Virus record (IMG/VR): IMGVR_UViG_3300043468_000151
Location: 1-27,262 of that record
DNA from: a virus
Direction: 5' to 3' (one strand)
Length of the DNA: 27,262 nucleotides
The notes beneath the pieces are model-generated. The model searched no databases. It was not told the origin of the DNA and saw only the letters and a program-made list of their open reading frames with translations. Positions 1 to 10,279 of the stretch are shown here, in pieces. A program made the translations under genes and the position numbers. Position 1 is the first letter of the stretch. Each line of letters begins with the position of its first letter.

Positions 1-2299
1 TAACAGGCGATTGATACCATGTGTCTACTGCAGTTCCTGATGACGTAATAGTGCTATAATTTCCAGTAGGTTGTCCAGGTTGAGTGTTTGTCGCAGCTCC
101 TCGATACACACGAACTGCAGAATCACCAGTATCACCTTTAGTAGTAGAATTATCACCTTTTGGACCAGCTGGTACAATAGTCACTATCTGTATATCAATC
201 AATGAAGCTGCAAGCCTTGTATTAGCTGAATATATCTTAGCTGTTATAAACCCAGGTGTCCCGCTAAGTGTCACAACTTTTGTAGTAGACGACAGAGCTG
301 CCGCGTCGGTTGTTGTGCCAATTTCTGTACTATCCGAATAGATTCGCCAATACACTGAATTAGCTGTTTTTGCGCCATTTCCAATAGTTTTAAAAGATGA
401 AAATGTAATAGAAGCTGGAGAATATGTATTTGTTAAACTTCTTACGGAAGTAAAACTATCTGATGTTAATTCATATAAAACAGCATCTGTACCATTTACT
501 ACGTTACCCTGCGGACCTTGTAATTGTTTAGCTAATGAAAATACAGTACTAACGGTTAGACTTGTTGCAGTTTCAGTTGCAGTGATTGTAACGCTGCCTG
601 TAGATGCAGATAATCCGGTTACAATTTGGGTATTGCTTGTTGAATAGCCTACAGACGTATCAAGGGTAATGGAGGAAGTTTTAGTAACACTAAATGTACA
701 CCCAGACGTAATCTCAGTACTGCCCCTATATACACGCATTGTTGTAGTCGCAGTATTGAAAGCTCCTGTTAGAGGCGTTCCATCTTTATCACACGGAATT
801 CCCTGATAAGTATTACTTAATACTGCATTTATTGGGCTTGTACCGGAGTCTCCCTTCTCACCTTTAATAGTTACTGAACCAGAGTATGTGTAAGTGGTGC
901 CATCTGTTGTAACGCCACTGCGCATATATAAATCAGTGGAAAGAGGCGTATCATGCCAGCTGTTTTCCCCACTATTAGTAGCACTAAATTGTAATTTAGT
1001 ACCTTTACCTGTTATCCCATCTTTAGAAATAGCTGCCGGAATACTCCAATCACCTTGGCTTAACCCATCACTTGTAAATAGGCGAGTTGTCATATATAAC
1101 TGAGCAGTGCCAATAGGAATACCATCAGACCATGTATTACCAGTTACAGTTACAATATTAGGAGAACTACCTGTTGTAATTGTACCAGAAGCATTAGGTG
1201 TAGTAAAAGAACCATCACCAACTGAAGGGGGATTAGGTGCTGAAGTGTGTCTGCAAAAACTAATAGCTTTAACTTGACCTTGGCCAGTATCACCCTTCTC
1301 ACCTTTAATTAAAGCTGCCGTAGACCAGTCACCATAAGTTAATACCGCTGTATTAGTGGCATTTAATACATTAACTTGAACACTCATCCACCTTGCAGTG
1401 GATGATCCTGTTAAGCTCCAATCAGTTGTATTTGCAGTTATATTGGTTGCTGGAAGTGCAGGAGCTGTTGCACTAGTGGATGCGCTAAAGATATACCTTA
1501 ATTTACTACCCGGTCCCGTGTCACCTGTATTAGATATAGCTACAGGCGTAGTCCAGTCCCCTTGACCAACACCATCACTTGTAAATAGGCGAGTTGTCAT
1601 ATATAACTGAGCAGTGCCAATAGGAATACCATCAGACCATGTATTACCGGTTACAGTTACAATATTAGGAGAACTCCCTGTTGTAATTGCACTAGAAGCA
1701 TTAGGTGAAGTAAAAGAACCATCTGTAGACAATGGTGCATTAGGCACCGTAGTATATCTACAGAAACTAATTCCTTTCACCTTACCCTGACCATTATTAC
1801 CTTTCGCACCTCTTGCAGCTAGTAATTTCCAATAAGAATTACTTACAGTTATAGACCCATCAGCAGGTGGTGCATTATTTGCATTAGATGTATGAGTAAT
1901 ATCGCATGACCAGCTATCACCGTTAGTGTTTGTTACAATATCACCTTTTCTGTAATCGTGCTCTGCTACCCATGCCCCTGTAAAGCTATTTCTAGTTGCA
2001 CCATCATCCATGCCAATATCAGTGCCCTTCTTTACACTAGTAGATATTTCCAACCAACCTTGAGTTGGAAATTCATGATATATTTTTAATACATTTGGAG
2101 TTACACTGGAATCCACCCATTGCTGGCCATCTGCCGGATTAGATGGCGCAGTAGCGCTAATTGTTGTTGGTGAATCTGTAAGTACCCAGTTAGATCCTGT
2201 CCATAATGCTGTTGCACCTGCTGGAATAACAGTATTTAAATCTGTTATAGTACTGCCAGTATTTTTCCAGCTATCTCCGGCTGTTATATATTCAGTCAT
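1..2299 (-). CDS. Tail fibre with collagen-like links and carbohydrate-binding-like module (3' end outside window)
   Basis: An open frame runs without a stop from ATG 2299 to the window edge, about 766 codons; the C-terminus is missing. The start lies just after the J stop (TAA 2310-2308), and an AAGGAT Shine-Dalgarno overlaps that stop. I read: an N-terminal fibre module with ADGQQWVDSS (residues about 1-100); a CBM5/12-like segment with AW, Y-x-KGD, a W-x-C and a late YW (about 105-165); then two copies of a module with SFCR, GNTWSDGIP, QGDW and AIS (period 169 residues); then Ig-like modules near VYRGSTEIT. Short Gly-X-Y stretches (GAKGNNGQG, GDTGPG, KGEKGD, GPKGD) separate the modules, as in collagen-like phage fibres. 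Role inferred: a trimeric, sugar-binding receptor fibre attached at or near the tail tip. No chaperone or peptidase domain is visible in the part present. Confidence 0.8.
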   Translation of the reverse strand, partial: MTEYITAGDSWKNTGSTITDLNTVIPAGATALWTGSNWVLTDSPTTISATAPSNPADGQQWVDSSVTPNVLKIYHEFPTQGWLEISTSVKKGTDIGMDDGATRNSFTGAWVAEHDYRKGDIVTNTNGDSWSCDITHTSNANNAPPADGSITVSNSYWKLLAARGAKGNNGQGKVKGISFCRYTTVPNAPLSTDGSFTSPNASSAITTGSSPNIVTVTGNTWSDGIPIGTAQLYMTTRLFTSDGVGQGDWTTPVAISNTGDTGPGSKLRYIFSASTSATAPALPATNITANTTDWSLTGSSTARWMSVQVNVLNATNTAVLTYGDWSTAALIKGEKGDTGQGQVKAISFCRHTSAPNPPSVGDGSFTTPNASGTITTGSSPNIVTVTGNTWSDGIPIGTAQLYMTTRLFTSDGLSQGDWSIPAAISKDGITGKGTKLQFSATNSGENSWHDTPLSTDLYMRSGVTTDGTTYTYSGSVTIKGEKGDSGTSPINAVLSNTYQGIPCDKDGTPLTGAFNTATTTMRVYRGSTEITSGCTFSVTKTSSITLDTSVGYSTSNTQIVTGLSASTGSVTITATETATSLTVSTVFSLAKQLQGPQGNVVNGTDAVLYELTSDSFTSVRSLTNTYSPASITFSSFKTIGNGAKTANSVYWRIYSDSTEIGTTTDAAALSSTTKVVTLSGTPGFITAKIYSANTRLAASLIDIQIVTIVPAGPKGDNSTTKGDTGDSAVRVYRGAATNTQPGQPTGNYSTITSSGTAVDTWYQSPV
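1066..1215 (-). repeat. Internal direct repeat of the fibre gene, copy B
   Basis: This stretch of about 150 bases matches 1573-1722 at a fixed offset of 507 bases (169 codons). I count 5 mismatches by eye, and several fall at codon third positions. It encodes the GNTWSDGIPIGTAQ...TSDG part of the fibre module. The flanks of the module are much less alike at DNA level, so the copies look recently duplicated or homogenised by recombination. Confidence 0.9.
1573..1722 (-). repeat. Internal direct repeat of the fibre gene, copy A
   Basis: Upstream (N-terminal) partner of 1066-1215 in the same frame, about 97 percent identical by eye. Both copies are followed by QGDW and a Gly-X-Y link, so the repeat unit is one complete fibre module. 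Confidence 0.9.
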
Positions 2300-2307
2300 A
2301 ATTATCC

Positions 2308-5300
2308 TTACACTGGTGTTGGTTTAGTTGGAGAATCAATTCTCTTTTTATCTGTTAGATTAACCGCAGTTCCCCATGCTGCAGAATTGTTAAGACGTTT
2401 GTAAAATTTAGGAATAGCAGTTGTAGTGGTATTTGCTTTAGGTGCTGTAAATACAAGGAAATTTAAAATATTAGTCGTAGTAGCAGGTAGTGTTGTACCA
2501 TACTCAGTAGACGCTAAATCAACTTTTGCTCTCCATGCACCATCTCTTGCTAAATACAAAGTACGTGTTCCCGTGCCATCTGTTAAAAAGTAATTACCTT
2601 CTAGTGGATATGTTGAAGCACGTAAGGCTTGGCTACCCACTGTCATGTTTAATGTACGCCCCTTGCCATAAGGTACCCATAATCCAGATACAGCTTCCCA
2701 TGTAACCGTTTCTAAAGAATCAACACCTGATACCGCCTTACTATTAGTATTTTTCCATAGATAGCCAATTTCATTAAATGGTTCTGTTGCGCTTTCATAT
2801 AATAATGCTGCGTAATTAGCCTTTTCTTTTAACGCAATTTCATCAGCAGTTAAAGTATTCCAGCTTGTCCCATTATATATTGCTATCCTAAAAGGAGCTG
2901 CACTATTTATTGTAGTATTGGAAGTATTTAGCCAATAATCGCCTCTTTTTCTTGAAGGCGGTTCAACGACACCCTGCGTATTAGCTCTAGAATATTTTTG
3001 ATTAGTAGGAGAACCTGCAATATATGCTGGATATAAAAATGGATAACTGTATCTATAAATCCCGCCTGATGATAAAGTTGACCGTTTGGTTGCATTTGCT
3101 GGAAGTGCATATGTTGTATCACTCAATATACGATATGGGAATACTATAAAATTATAATAATTTGCTGTCGGAAGATCTGTAAATCTATAAGTTCTTTCTG
3201 TTATTGAAGTACTTACCCAACTACCTGTAAATGCACTATCAATCTTTGGCAAAGTGGTTACTATAGAATCAGTCCCTGTTTTTGCAATAGTATATAATGT
3301 TACAATAAAACCATCAACACCATCAATGTCATTTGCATCATATGTCCAATTACAAATAACATCAACCTTATCAGGAGTTGTTGCGCCCTCTAAGGCCATT
3401 GAAGTTGTAGTAATAGGTGCAATGGGGGTTGTTACATCTGCCACATAGCCTGTGTTTGTTATATTAAAATCGTATATTTGCTTAGATACTGATAATAAAC
3501 CTGCAGTAGTTTGAACATAACCGTCAAATACAGCTTTTGTCATTGCTTGCCAAAGAGTTCCAGAACTATTCCACAAACCTCCTTGACCTGTAGTTTTTGT
3601 AACTGGACCTAAACAAACCGATTTGCCATTTTTAACAGACAAACAAGCACTAGCAGGAAGCAACGGGTTGTTCAATGTTGTAACATTTGTTTTATATTGC
3701 GCTGCAATTGTTTTTGAACTTACTATTCTATATGGTACAATTGCAAATGTTCTAAACATTATAGCTTGCGCATTTAATATTTTAATATAAAAATCAGATG
3801 CAATACCGTCAAAATCTTCTTTTGTTATATAATGCGCAGCAGCACTGTCATATATCTGAGCTGGAGTCCAGGCAGGAACAACTGTATTACCGTTAGACCA
3901 TAATCCTTCATAAATAGCAAAACCGTCTATTTCATCTAAATCTCCAGCGTATGAAAATTTAAATATAATATCGATAGTACCATCTGGATGGGGATTTTCA
4001 TAAGAAATATCAAAATCAGAAGCTTGTGTTAAAATAGGCGTATCAAGACTATTATTGTCTGCATCATAGTCCTCAGCTATGTCTGCAACTACAGAAGCTG
4101 GGATTAATTTATCCCCATATTTTAGATCAGCATTAATAGCCAGCCTGTCAAGAGGCTGTGATAACTCACCATTAGGATGACTTCTTGCTATATAAGAAAC
4201 TGCCCAATATGATGTCTGATTTCTATGTCTTTCGTTTTCCGCAATTAGATCGTATGTTGAAGCAGCTATATTTCTATACGCAAATATATAAGCGCAGGTA
4301 TATTTATCAGTTCCAAGATCTTTTATTGTATAAGATGTAGTAGTAGCAGTAAATGTTTTAAAATTTTCATTAGCGATTACTCCTTCAATTGTTAGATCTT
4401 CTTGGGAATCTTTTTCAGAAATAATATAACAAAAACCAAACCCTGTTATACTAGAAATTTCTCCACCATAAGACCATCTTACAGTCCCATCAAATTTACC
4501 ATTGTCTTTTGTTAATTTCCATATTTCAGTACTAGTGCTAGTGTTTGCAGGATTACTGTAAATAATTGGTGGCGCATTAAAAGTTGGTGTTTGTAAGGGA
4601 TTGCCATTATTACTTATTACAGATATTGCAGTATTTATAGCATTTTGTATATCAGCTTTTTCATCTGATGCAAATTGCTTAAACAATGTTTGAGTTACTG
4701 CTTGATAAGAAACAACTCCAAAATAATTTTTAATTGCTAAATTAAATTGGATAGTGGCTTTTCCATATCTTTGTGAAAAACTTTTATATTGATCTGTATA
4801 TGCGGACTTGCCATCTATTGATTTTAAAACATCTGGTGGATCTGGTAGAATATTTTCAGCATATACAGCATAGCAAGTAAAGGAATTATTTGGCCCAGAA
4901 GTAAGAATACCAAGATCTTCAAGATATGTCATTGGACTGTCTTCGTAAAATACTTGAAGATTTGCGCCTGAATTTGACATATCAACAGTTCCATCTATTC
5001 CAACAGGAAGCGATTGATACATATTGCTAAGAATTGGTTGGATAACACCACTACCCATTTTCAAAGCATATACTCTTAGAACATCAGAAGCTAATAATAC
5101 AGTATGATCCTCTGCCTTGTATAATTCAACAACAACATTAAAATAGTTAGTTTCGTATTCACCAAAAGCAGCATATGTTGCTGAAGGTGTGTATGTCAAT
5201 GCACTATTAGCAATATTAGTTACTTGAGGGCTACCATTTACTATAAATTTAAAATAATAATCAGATATTGCGCCTTCGTTTAATCTTGCTGTAAATGTTA

Positions 5301-8300
5301 TATTTTCGTTTGCAGTCTTTTTACTGCCATCTGCTTTGTAAATAATATAATTTTTATTACTTGTTAGTGTAACAACATGTGCTATTTCGCCTGAAGCTGT
5401 TATTTTAACTTTCGCACTTTCTTGGCCTTCTCCAAAATCATCTTTAGCGGTTACTGTATACCAAAATGGAGTAGACGGTACTACTTTATAATATAAGTAA
5501 TTATTTTTAGAAACTACCGTATCTAAAGGAGTTAAAGCTGTTTCACTTGCGTAACGTTTGAAAATATATCCAGTGATATCTAATTCCGATGTGTCTGCAG
5601 CTTTTAAGAATACGGACTTATATGAAATTTCTGACTCTAAAGTTAATTTTGGCGGTACTTTATTTGTAATAATTGCAGCAAGTGGCGAAATAGACGTACC
5701 ACCACTAGAAGTTGTTGAATAAATTTTAACTTTAAATTGACGAGTTGCTGTTAAGAATTTGTCTATATTAGCTTCTATAGTAAAGTTATATGATCCAAAT
5801 TTTGTTTTAACTCCAGATGGTTTTAAATCCCTTGTTAATACAACTGTATTATCCATTTTACTAAATATAATTTGGTAACCTTTGAATTTACTTGGATTTT
5901 TTAATGTTTTAGGATCGCATTCCCATTGCAATAATACATCACTACCTTCAAATATATATGTAGGGACACCATCAACTGTTTCTATTTTTTGCAGAGAATT
6001 CACATTTAATTTAACAGGAGCCTCTACATTATCTAGTAAAGTTGTTAAATTACTACCTCCTTTGTACACAGCAATTTCTTTTTGATTTAAAAGGTCTGCA
6101 ACATTTGACGTTGATTTTATTACATTAGGCGCAACTTTAATATCTAAATATAAATATAAATTATCAAAGCCATTCCAAGTAGCTGTACCGCCAGCTAATT
6201 GATATTGTAAATTTCCATCTCTAGATAAGCTAGATGCTGTCCATGTCATGATTGAATTTGCTACACTTATATCTAATCCTTCAAAAGTGTATGAAGCTAT
6301 TCTTAAATAAGTGAATTCATTTTCACTAGAATATGAGGGTAGTGAACTTGAACCATCTTCAAAAATTGCTTTAATAGAAAACAGTACATTATCCGCAGCA
6401 ATAATTGGCAATTCAAAAATAGTATCTGTAGATTGTCCTATTTGGTTAAAAATTGGAATGATATTAGTATTATAATTCTGTAAATAAATATCTTTTTCAC
6501 CTTCTGCAATATACATTGAAATAATATAATATTTCACTTTAGCTGAGTTTACAGGATCCCATTCTAACGTACCACTGGAATCAGCTGTAATATTTGTACT
6601 ATGCGAAAATTTAATTCCAGTTGGACCAGCTTTTTGCTGAGGATTATAATTTGGCGGAGTTGTCCATTCATTATTTTTAGTAGACCAAGCAAGCTGATCG
6701 TAATTAAAATGTTGCGCTGTAATTTCACAAGTACTGTCTTCTCCAATTTTTACTGAATTAACTCTAAAGTAATTTGAAGAATTTCCATCTGTTAATATTT
6801 GAAGTGTTTCACTATTTAATTTTACAAAATCACCAGGCTCTAAATAAACATCTTTTAACAAATATTTAAATTTAATGGTGTATGCAGATCTGCTTGTTCG
6901 TACTAATTCCTCTGCACGTGCTAATGCATGATATTTATCTGTAATACCATCTGCAAAAATCTCCATTTCTAGTTCTAAATTTGCATCTACTGCCTTATAA
7001 CCTTCATACAAAGCTTTATTTAAAACTTCGTTTGTAACAGAAGTGTATGCAAAATCTCGTGTAGTCCACAAAACTCTGCTAGTACCCATTGATATTTTTG
7101 CTGCAACGCCTTTATCATTTTTAGCACTAGAATTTCCCGAATAACCGTCTACGTTGCTTGCGTTAATTTTAATTACATAATACATATCTGTTTGTGTACT
7201 ACCAAAATTCAACCCCGTAACTTTCTTAACTTTAGTTTTATCTGAATAAGTAGCCAATGGTACTTTTACAGTTGTACTTTCTGAATATAAAATTTCAATA
7301 GATATTTGACTATCCGCAGTATACTCTAATGTAAAATTGTTTCCACCACCAGCAAGAACATCTTCTTTTCTTACAATAAATAAATATTGTAATTCAGTAG
7401 ACTCATATGTACCTGACCAAACACCATAATTATTTAGGAATCGTCCTCCTTCGCTTTCTTCATTCCAACTATAATCTGCAGCAGGATACTTTGTTCCACC
7501 TATGCCTCTTAAAGCTGTAGAAGTAACTTTTGGTGGCCAACTTGCTGAATCTTCTTTAAAATCTTCAGCTTCATTATGAAATTTAACAGTACAATGATTT
7601 AATCTTTCACTTGCAGAAGGCCATGTTATTTCTACATCTTGATCAAGAACTAGATCATCATCTGTCAGTGTAACAGCCTCCGTAATATGTGAATTTGAAG
7701 AATTTGCTACAACAAATTCACCATTAACAGTTTTAACATTAGGATATTGCAAACTTAATTTATATCTGCCACCGGCCCAAACTAATCGCGCATCTGCCAT
7801 AGTGCCAAGTATTAATTCAATATTATCTCTTACTGATTTTTTAGTATCTACCAATATATTACATTCGTACAAAGGTAAATTTCTTTTAGCAACAGCAAAC
7901 GATTTATCTGTGGGTTTCCAGATTTTGCCACCTACAGCCACGTCTCTTTGTACAATAGCGTCACAAACATTAGCCGCATCATAAAAGCTCTTAGCATCAA
8001 TTTCTGTTTCAAAATCTACTTTAGCACCATATTCTTTACTTGTAAGATAATCTAGTAAACACCATGCAGGATTGTTTGAGTAAATATTCTCAGTACTCAA
8101 AGTATAAGAAGAAGTAATTGTTTTAATTCTTCTACCCTTTACCAAAAATTGTAAATTAGGTACACCATTGAATTGTGGATCGTCTCTATCTAGTCTAAAG
8201 CATGCAGATGCATAAGATAGCCCACCAAATCTTGAATTGATAGTTTCAGGAAAGTTTTTAGTTAATACATTATCTGAAACACCAAAACCTATATCTGTTA

Positions 8301-9036
8301 CGCCTGTTGGATCTTTACCTTCTCTATAGTGCAGATCTATACGTAATGCAGATCTAGGAAATTCTGGCTTGAGCCATTTATGTTTCTCAGGCGCTTGATC
8401 AGCAGTGTAGCTATTCCCTAATGGAACCCAACCATAAGTCCCTAAACCTGGATCATCTAAATATTTGGATTCATCCATTATTACATCAACAACTTCCTCA
8501 ATTTCGCCTACACAAAAAGCTTGTTGAAAGAATAAAAACTGATTTCTATGACCAACTTTATAATCTTGATCTAATTGTGTTGAATTTTTAGAAATCATTG
8601 TTTCTGACTTTGCAACAACAATAGGGTTGTTCTCACTATCGTATACCATAGTCCCATCTGAATTTCTTAAATACTCGCCAGGCCTTAATACACCTGCTTC
8701 TTCATCCCAGAACATTAAACTAATATCTATTACAACTTCTTGAGCTACATCTTTACTTATACCTGTTGCCCAAACTTTATTTGCACTTGTAGTCTCTGGC
8801 ATTAAAAATTCACTTGAAGTAGCGTGGAAAGTTCTAACACCACCAACTTTTGCTCTACCATACACAACTGGCAAGTTATCAGGCTTGCCATCTACAACCA
8901 TTTCATAGCCTTTACGGGCCTCAGCAGCGCTATTATCAGGAGCTGCAGGCTTCTTTGCAGAAACTAATTGGTAAATCATTTGCGCCACTGCCATTACAAA
9001 TGATAATACCATTAACACTTGACTAGTAACAACCAT
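2308..9036 (-). CDS. J-like tail-tip / host-specificity protein (2242 aa)
   Basis: Lambda gpJ-like central tip protein that should close the tail tube and contact the receptor. Residues 5-25 form a hydrophobic segment, followed by the family motif VYGRAKVGGVR (58-68). NPAW at 322-325 followed by DYLTSKEYG, then LTDDDL with a WPSASERLN segment, and LEPGDFVKL near 730 are standard J-core signatures. From about 800 on, the protein becomes a chain of Fn3/Ig-like beta domains. Three alike ones start near residues 1514, 1683 and 1890, each with an aromatic-Y strand, a D-GF turn and, in the last two, a PYRI motif. A GDYWLNTSN fibre-type module follows near 2026. At 2242 residues it is about twice the length of lambda J (1132), with the extra length in the repeat region. 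The start overlaps the upstream stop as TAATG. Confidence 0.92.
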   Translation of the reverse strand: MVVTSQVLMVLSFVMAVAQMIYQLVSAKKPAAPDNSAAEARKGYEMVVDGKPDNLPVVYGRAKVGGVRTFHATSSEFLMPETTSANKVWATGISKDVAQEVVIDISLMFWDEEAGVLRPGEYLRNSDGTMVYDSENNPIVVAKSETMISKNSTQLDQDYKVGHRNQFLFFQQAFCVGEIEEVVDVIMDESKYLDDPGLGTYGWVPLGNSYTADQAPEKHKWLKPEFPRSALRIDLHYREGKDPTGVTDIGFGVSDNVLTKNFPETINSRFGGLSYASACFRLDRDDPQFNGVPNLQFLVKGRRIKTITSSYTLSTENIYSNNPAWCLLDYLTSKEYGAKVDFETEIDAKSFYDAANVCDAIVQRDVAVGGKIWKPTDKSFAVAKRNLPLYECNILVDTKKSVRDNIELILGTMADARLVWAGGRYKLSLQYPNVKTVNGEFVVANSSNSHITEAVTLTDDDLVLDQDVEITWPSASERLNHCTVKFHNEAEDFKEDSASWPPKVTSTALRGIGGTKYPAADYSWNEESEGGRFLNNYGVWSGTYESTELQYLFIVRKEDVLAGGGNNFTLEYTADSQISIEILYSESTTVKVPLATYSDKTKVKKVTGLNFGSTQTDMYYVIKINASNVDGYSGNSSAKNDKGVAAKISMGTSRVLWTTRDFAYTSVTNEVLNKALYEGYKAVDANLELEMEIFADGITDKYHALARAEELVRTSRSAYTIKFKYLLKDVYLEPGDFVKLNSETLQILTDGNSSNYFRVNSVKIGEDSTCEITAQHFNYDQLAWSTKNNEWTTPPNYNPQQKAGPTGIKFSHSTNITADSSGTLEWDPVNSAKVKYYIISMYIAEGEKDIYLQNYNTNIIPIFNQIGQSTDTIFELPIIAADNVLFSIKAIFEDGSSSLPSYSSENEFTYLRIASYTFEGLDISVANSIMTWTASSLSRDGNLQYQLAGGTATWNGFDNLYLYLDIKVAPNVIKSTSNVADLLNQKEIAVYKGGSNLTTLLDNVEAPVKLNVNSLQKIETVDGVPTYIFEGSDVLLQWECDPKTLKNPSKFKGYQIIFSKMDNTVVLTRDLKPSGVKTKFGSYNFTIEANIDKFLTATRQFKVKIYSTTSSGGTSISPLAAIITNKVPPKLTLESEISYKSVFLKAADTSELDITGYIFKRYASETALTPLDTVVSKNNYLYYKVVPSTPFWYTVTAKDDFGEGQESAKVKITASGEIAHVVTLTSNKNYIIYKADGSKKTANENITFTARLNEGAISDYYFKFIVNGSPQVTNIANSALTYTPSATYAAFGEYETNYFNVVVELYKAEDHTVLLASDVLRVYALKMGSGVIQPILSNMYQSLPVGIDGTVDMSNSGANLQVFYEDSPMTYLEDLGILTSGPNNSFTCYAVYAENILPDPPDVLKSIDGKSAYTDQYKSFSQRYGKATIQFNLAIKNYFGVVSYQAVTQTLFKQFASDEKADIQNAINTAISVISNNGNPLQTPTFNAPPIIYSNPANTSTSTEIWKLTKDNGKFDGTVRWSYGGEISSITGFGFCYIISEKDSQEDLTIEGVIANENFKTFTATTTSYTIKDLGTDKYTCAYIFAYRNIAASTYDLIAENERHRNQTSYWAVSYIARSHPNGELSQPLDRLAINADLKYGDKLIPASVVADIAEDYDADNNSLDTPILTQASDFDISYENPHPDGTIDIIFKFSYAGDLDEIDGFAIYEGLWSNGNTVVPAWTPAQIYDSAAAHYITKEDFDGIASDFYIKILNAQAIMFRTFAIVPYRIVSSKTIAAQYKTNVTTLNNPLLPASACLSVKNGKSVCLGPVTKTTGQGGLWNSSGTLWQAMTKAVFDGYVQTTAGLLSVSKQIYDFNITNTGYVADVTTPIAPITTTSMALEGATTPDKVDVICNWTYDANDIDGVDGFIVTLYTIAKTGTDSIVTTLPKIDSAFTGSWVSTSITERTYRFTDLPTANYYNFIVFPYRILSDTTYALPANATKRSTLSSGGIYRYSYPFLYPAYIAGSPTNQKYSRANTQGVVEPPSRKRGDYWLNTSNTTINSAAPFRIAIYNGTSWNTLTADEIALKEKANYAALLYESATEPFNEIGYLWKNTNSKAVSGVDSLETVTWEAVSGLWVPYGKGRTLNMTVGSQALRASTYPLEGNYFLTDGTGTRTLYLARDGAWRAKVDLASTEYGTTLPATTTNILNFLVFTAPKANTTTTAIPKFYKRLNNSAAWGTAVNLTDKKRIDSPTKPTPV

Positions 9037-9644
9037 TATCCTTTACCCCATTTTAATGTAACGCTAGATGAACCATCGTAAATTTGATCACAGCTAGTAT
9101 CACTAGGGTCATTTTTACGCATGTTATCTCTACTAATATACACAGAATTTTTCATATCTAAATTACGCATAGGGCTTGATCCAGTAATTTGAATAATACG
9201 TTCTCCAAGGCCACCAGTTTTTACTGACATACTTACAGACTCTACACGGCCTTTATATGCAATAACTGTATCTAAAATATTCAATAAAGGTTTTCCTGAT
9301 AAATGATCAACAACACCAATTCTACATTCAATGTATCTTCCTATTAAATTATTTTCAATATTAGCTTTCTTACTAAAAGCTGGATCCGCAAATGCTATTT
9401 TGTATTGTTCTCTATCTACAGAAGTAGACGCTTGTGGCGGATCAACACTCACAAGCGTGCCATCAGATGCATACAAATGCCCTGCCAAAGATGTTCCACC
9501 ATTATCAACTAATTGTATATCAGTGTAAAAACTTGTTGTAGAATATAATGGAGTATTGTCAAGATTAAGAATTTTAATCATGTAAAACGCTTCGATTGTA
9601 TCTGCTTCTAAGTTACTTTTTATGTTATCACTGAATTGAATCAT
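9036..9644 (-). CDS. Tail-tip hub protein in the lambda gpL position (DUF2163-like)
   Basis: A 202-residue protein directly before J, overlapping J and its upstream neighbour by TAATG at both ends. The N-terminus (YMIKI near residue 22, then STTSFYTDI) and the C-terminal pattern of an SCDQIYDG segment followed by LKWGKG recall tail-hub proteins with a DUF2163-like fold, which form the ring between distal tail protein and tip. Lambda gpL carries an iron-sulphur cluster held by four cysteines. Here I see only two cysteines (in ECRIG and in SCDQ), so a cluster of that type is unlikely. The function is inferred mainly from position; the family match is from memory of motifs, not from a search. 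Confidence 0.65.
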   Translation of the reverse strand: MIQFSDNIKSNLEADTIEAFYMIKILNLDNTPLYSTTSFYTDIQLVDNGGTSLAGHLYASDGTLVSVDPPQASTSVDREQYKIAFADPAFSKKANIENNLIGRYIECRIGVVDHLSGKPLLNILDTVIAYKGRVESVSMSVKTGGLGERIIQITGSSPMRNLDMKNSVYISRDNMRKNDPSDTSCDQIYDGSSSVTLKWGKG

Positions 9645-10279
9645 TACAAAGCCTCAATTAATTTAATAACACCATTATCCATAAGGATACCATCTTCATA
9701 AACCATTCCTCTTACAACATCAGTATCATATTTTACATTCATTTTAACATCATCTTTATAATACATTATTGCGCCTTGTGCAGCTTGTGTACGTAATGCA
9801 GGATAAATGTACGCTGTCATTGTCTCAACATTGAGTGTAATACTTTGAGTAAGCATATAAACCTTTCCAACACCTCCAAAATTAATAAAAGTGCCCATTG
9901 GAATGACTTTACCAATATGTGGAGAATTTGCACCAACACCCTGTAAAGGTATTTGAGTATTAGTTGCTGCAGTTGTTGTTTTAACAGTTATATCAGGAGT
10001 AGCTGTTCGTGAATTTTTTGCACCCATATTTTGGGGCATTAATATTTTAAATGTTTGTGAAAACCCTTTTACAATTAAATTAGTCATTAACTCGTGAGCA
10101 GTATTATTCTGGGGAGCCAGTTTAGTTTCCAGCTCCCATCTTTGTGCCGCTCTTTGATATAATGCTCTTTTTAATGAAAGGGTATCTGAAACAAACATTG
10201 GTTGGTTGCTTCTAATCGTCATTGGAACAACGAAAGTTGCAATCAAACTACCTGCGTCATTTAAGATACCGTATGCCAT
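9644..10279 (-). CDS. Probable distal tail protein (gpM / Dit position)
   Basis: A 211-residue protein, the first gene after the tape measure, with TAATG overlaps at both ends. Its beta-rich N-terminal half holds SDTLSLKRALYQRAAQRWELETKL. The pairing of SLSLKR with QRWE-x-E-T recurs in distal tail or minor tail proteins of Gram-negative siphophages. A KVYMLTQS strand and a C-terminal beta hairpin (GMVYEDGILMDNG) follow. By position it should form the ring at the lower end of the tail tube on which the hub and J assemble. It lacks cysteines and any enzyme motif. Another tip protein of similar fold is possible. Confidence 0.6.
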   Translation of the reverse strand: MAYGILNDAGSLIATFVVPMTIRSNQPMFVSDTLSLKRALYQRAAQRWELETKLAPQNNTAHELMTNLIVKGFSQTFKILMPQNMGAKNSRTATPDITVKTTTAATNTQIPLQGVGANSPHIGKVIPMGTFINFGGVGKVYMLTQSITLNVETMTAYIYPALRTQAAQGAIMYYKDDVKMNVKYDTDVVRGMVYEDGILMDNGVIKLIEAL

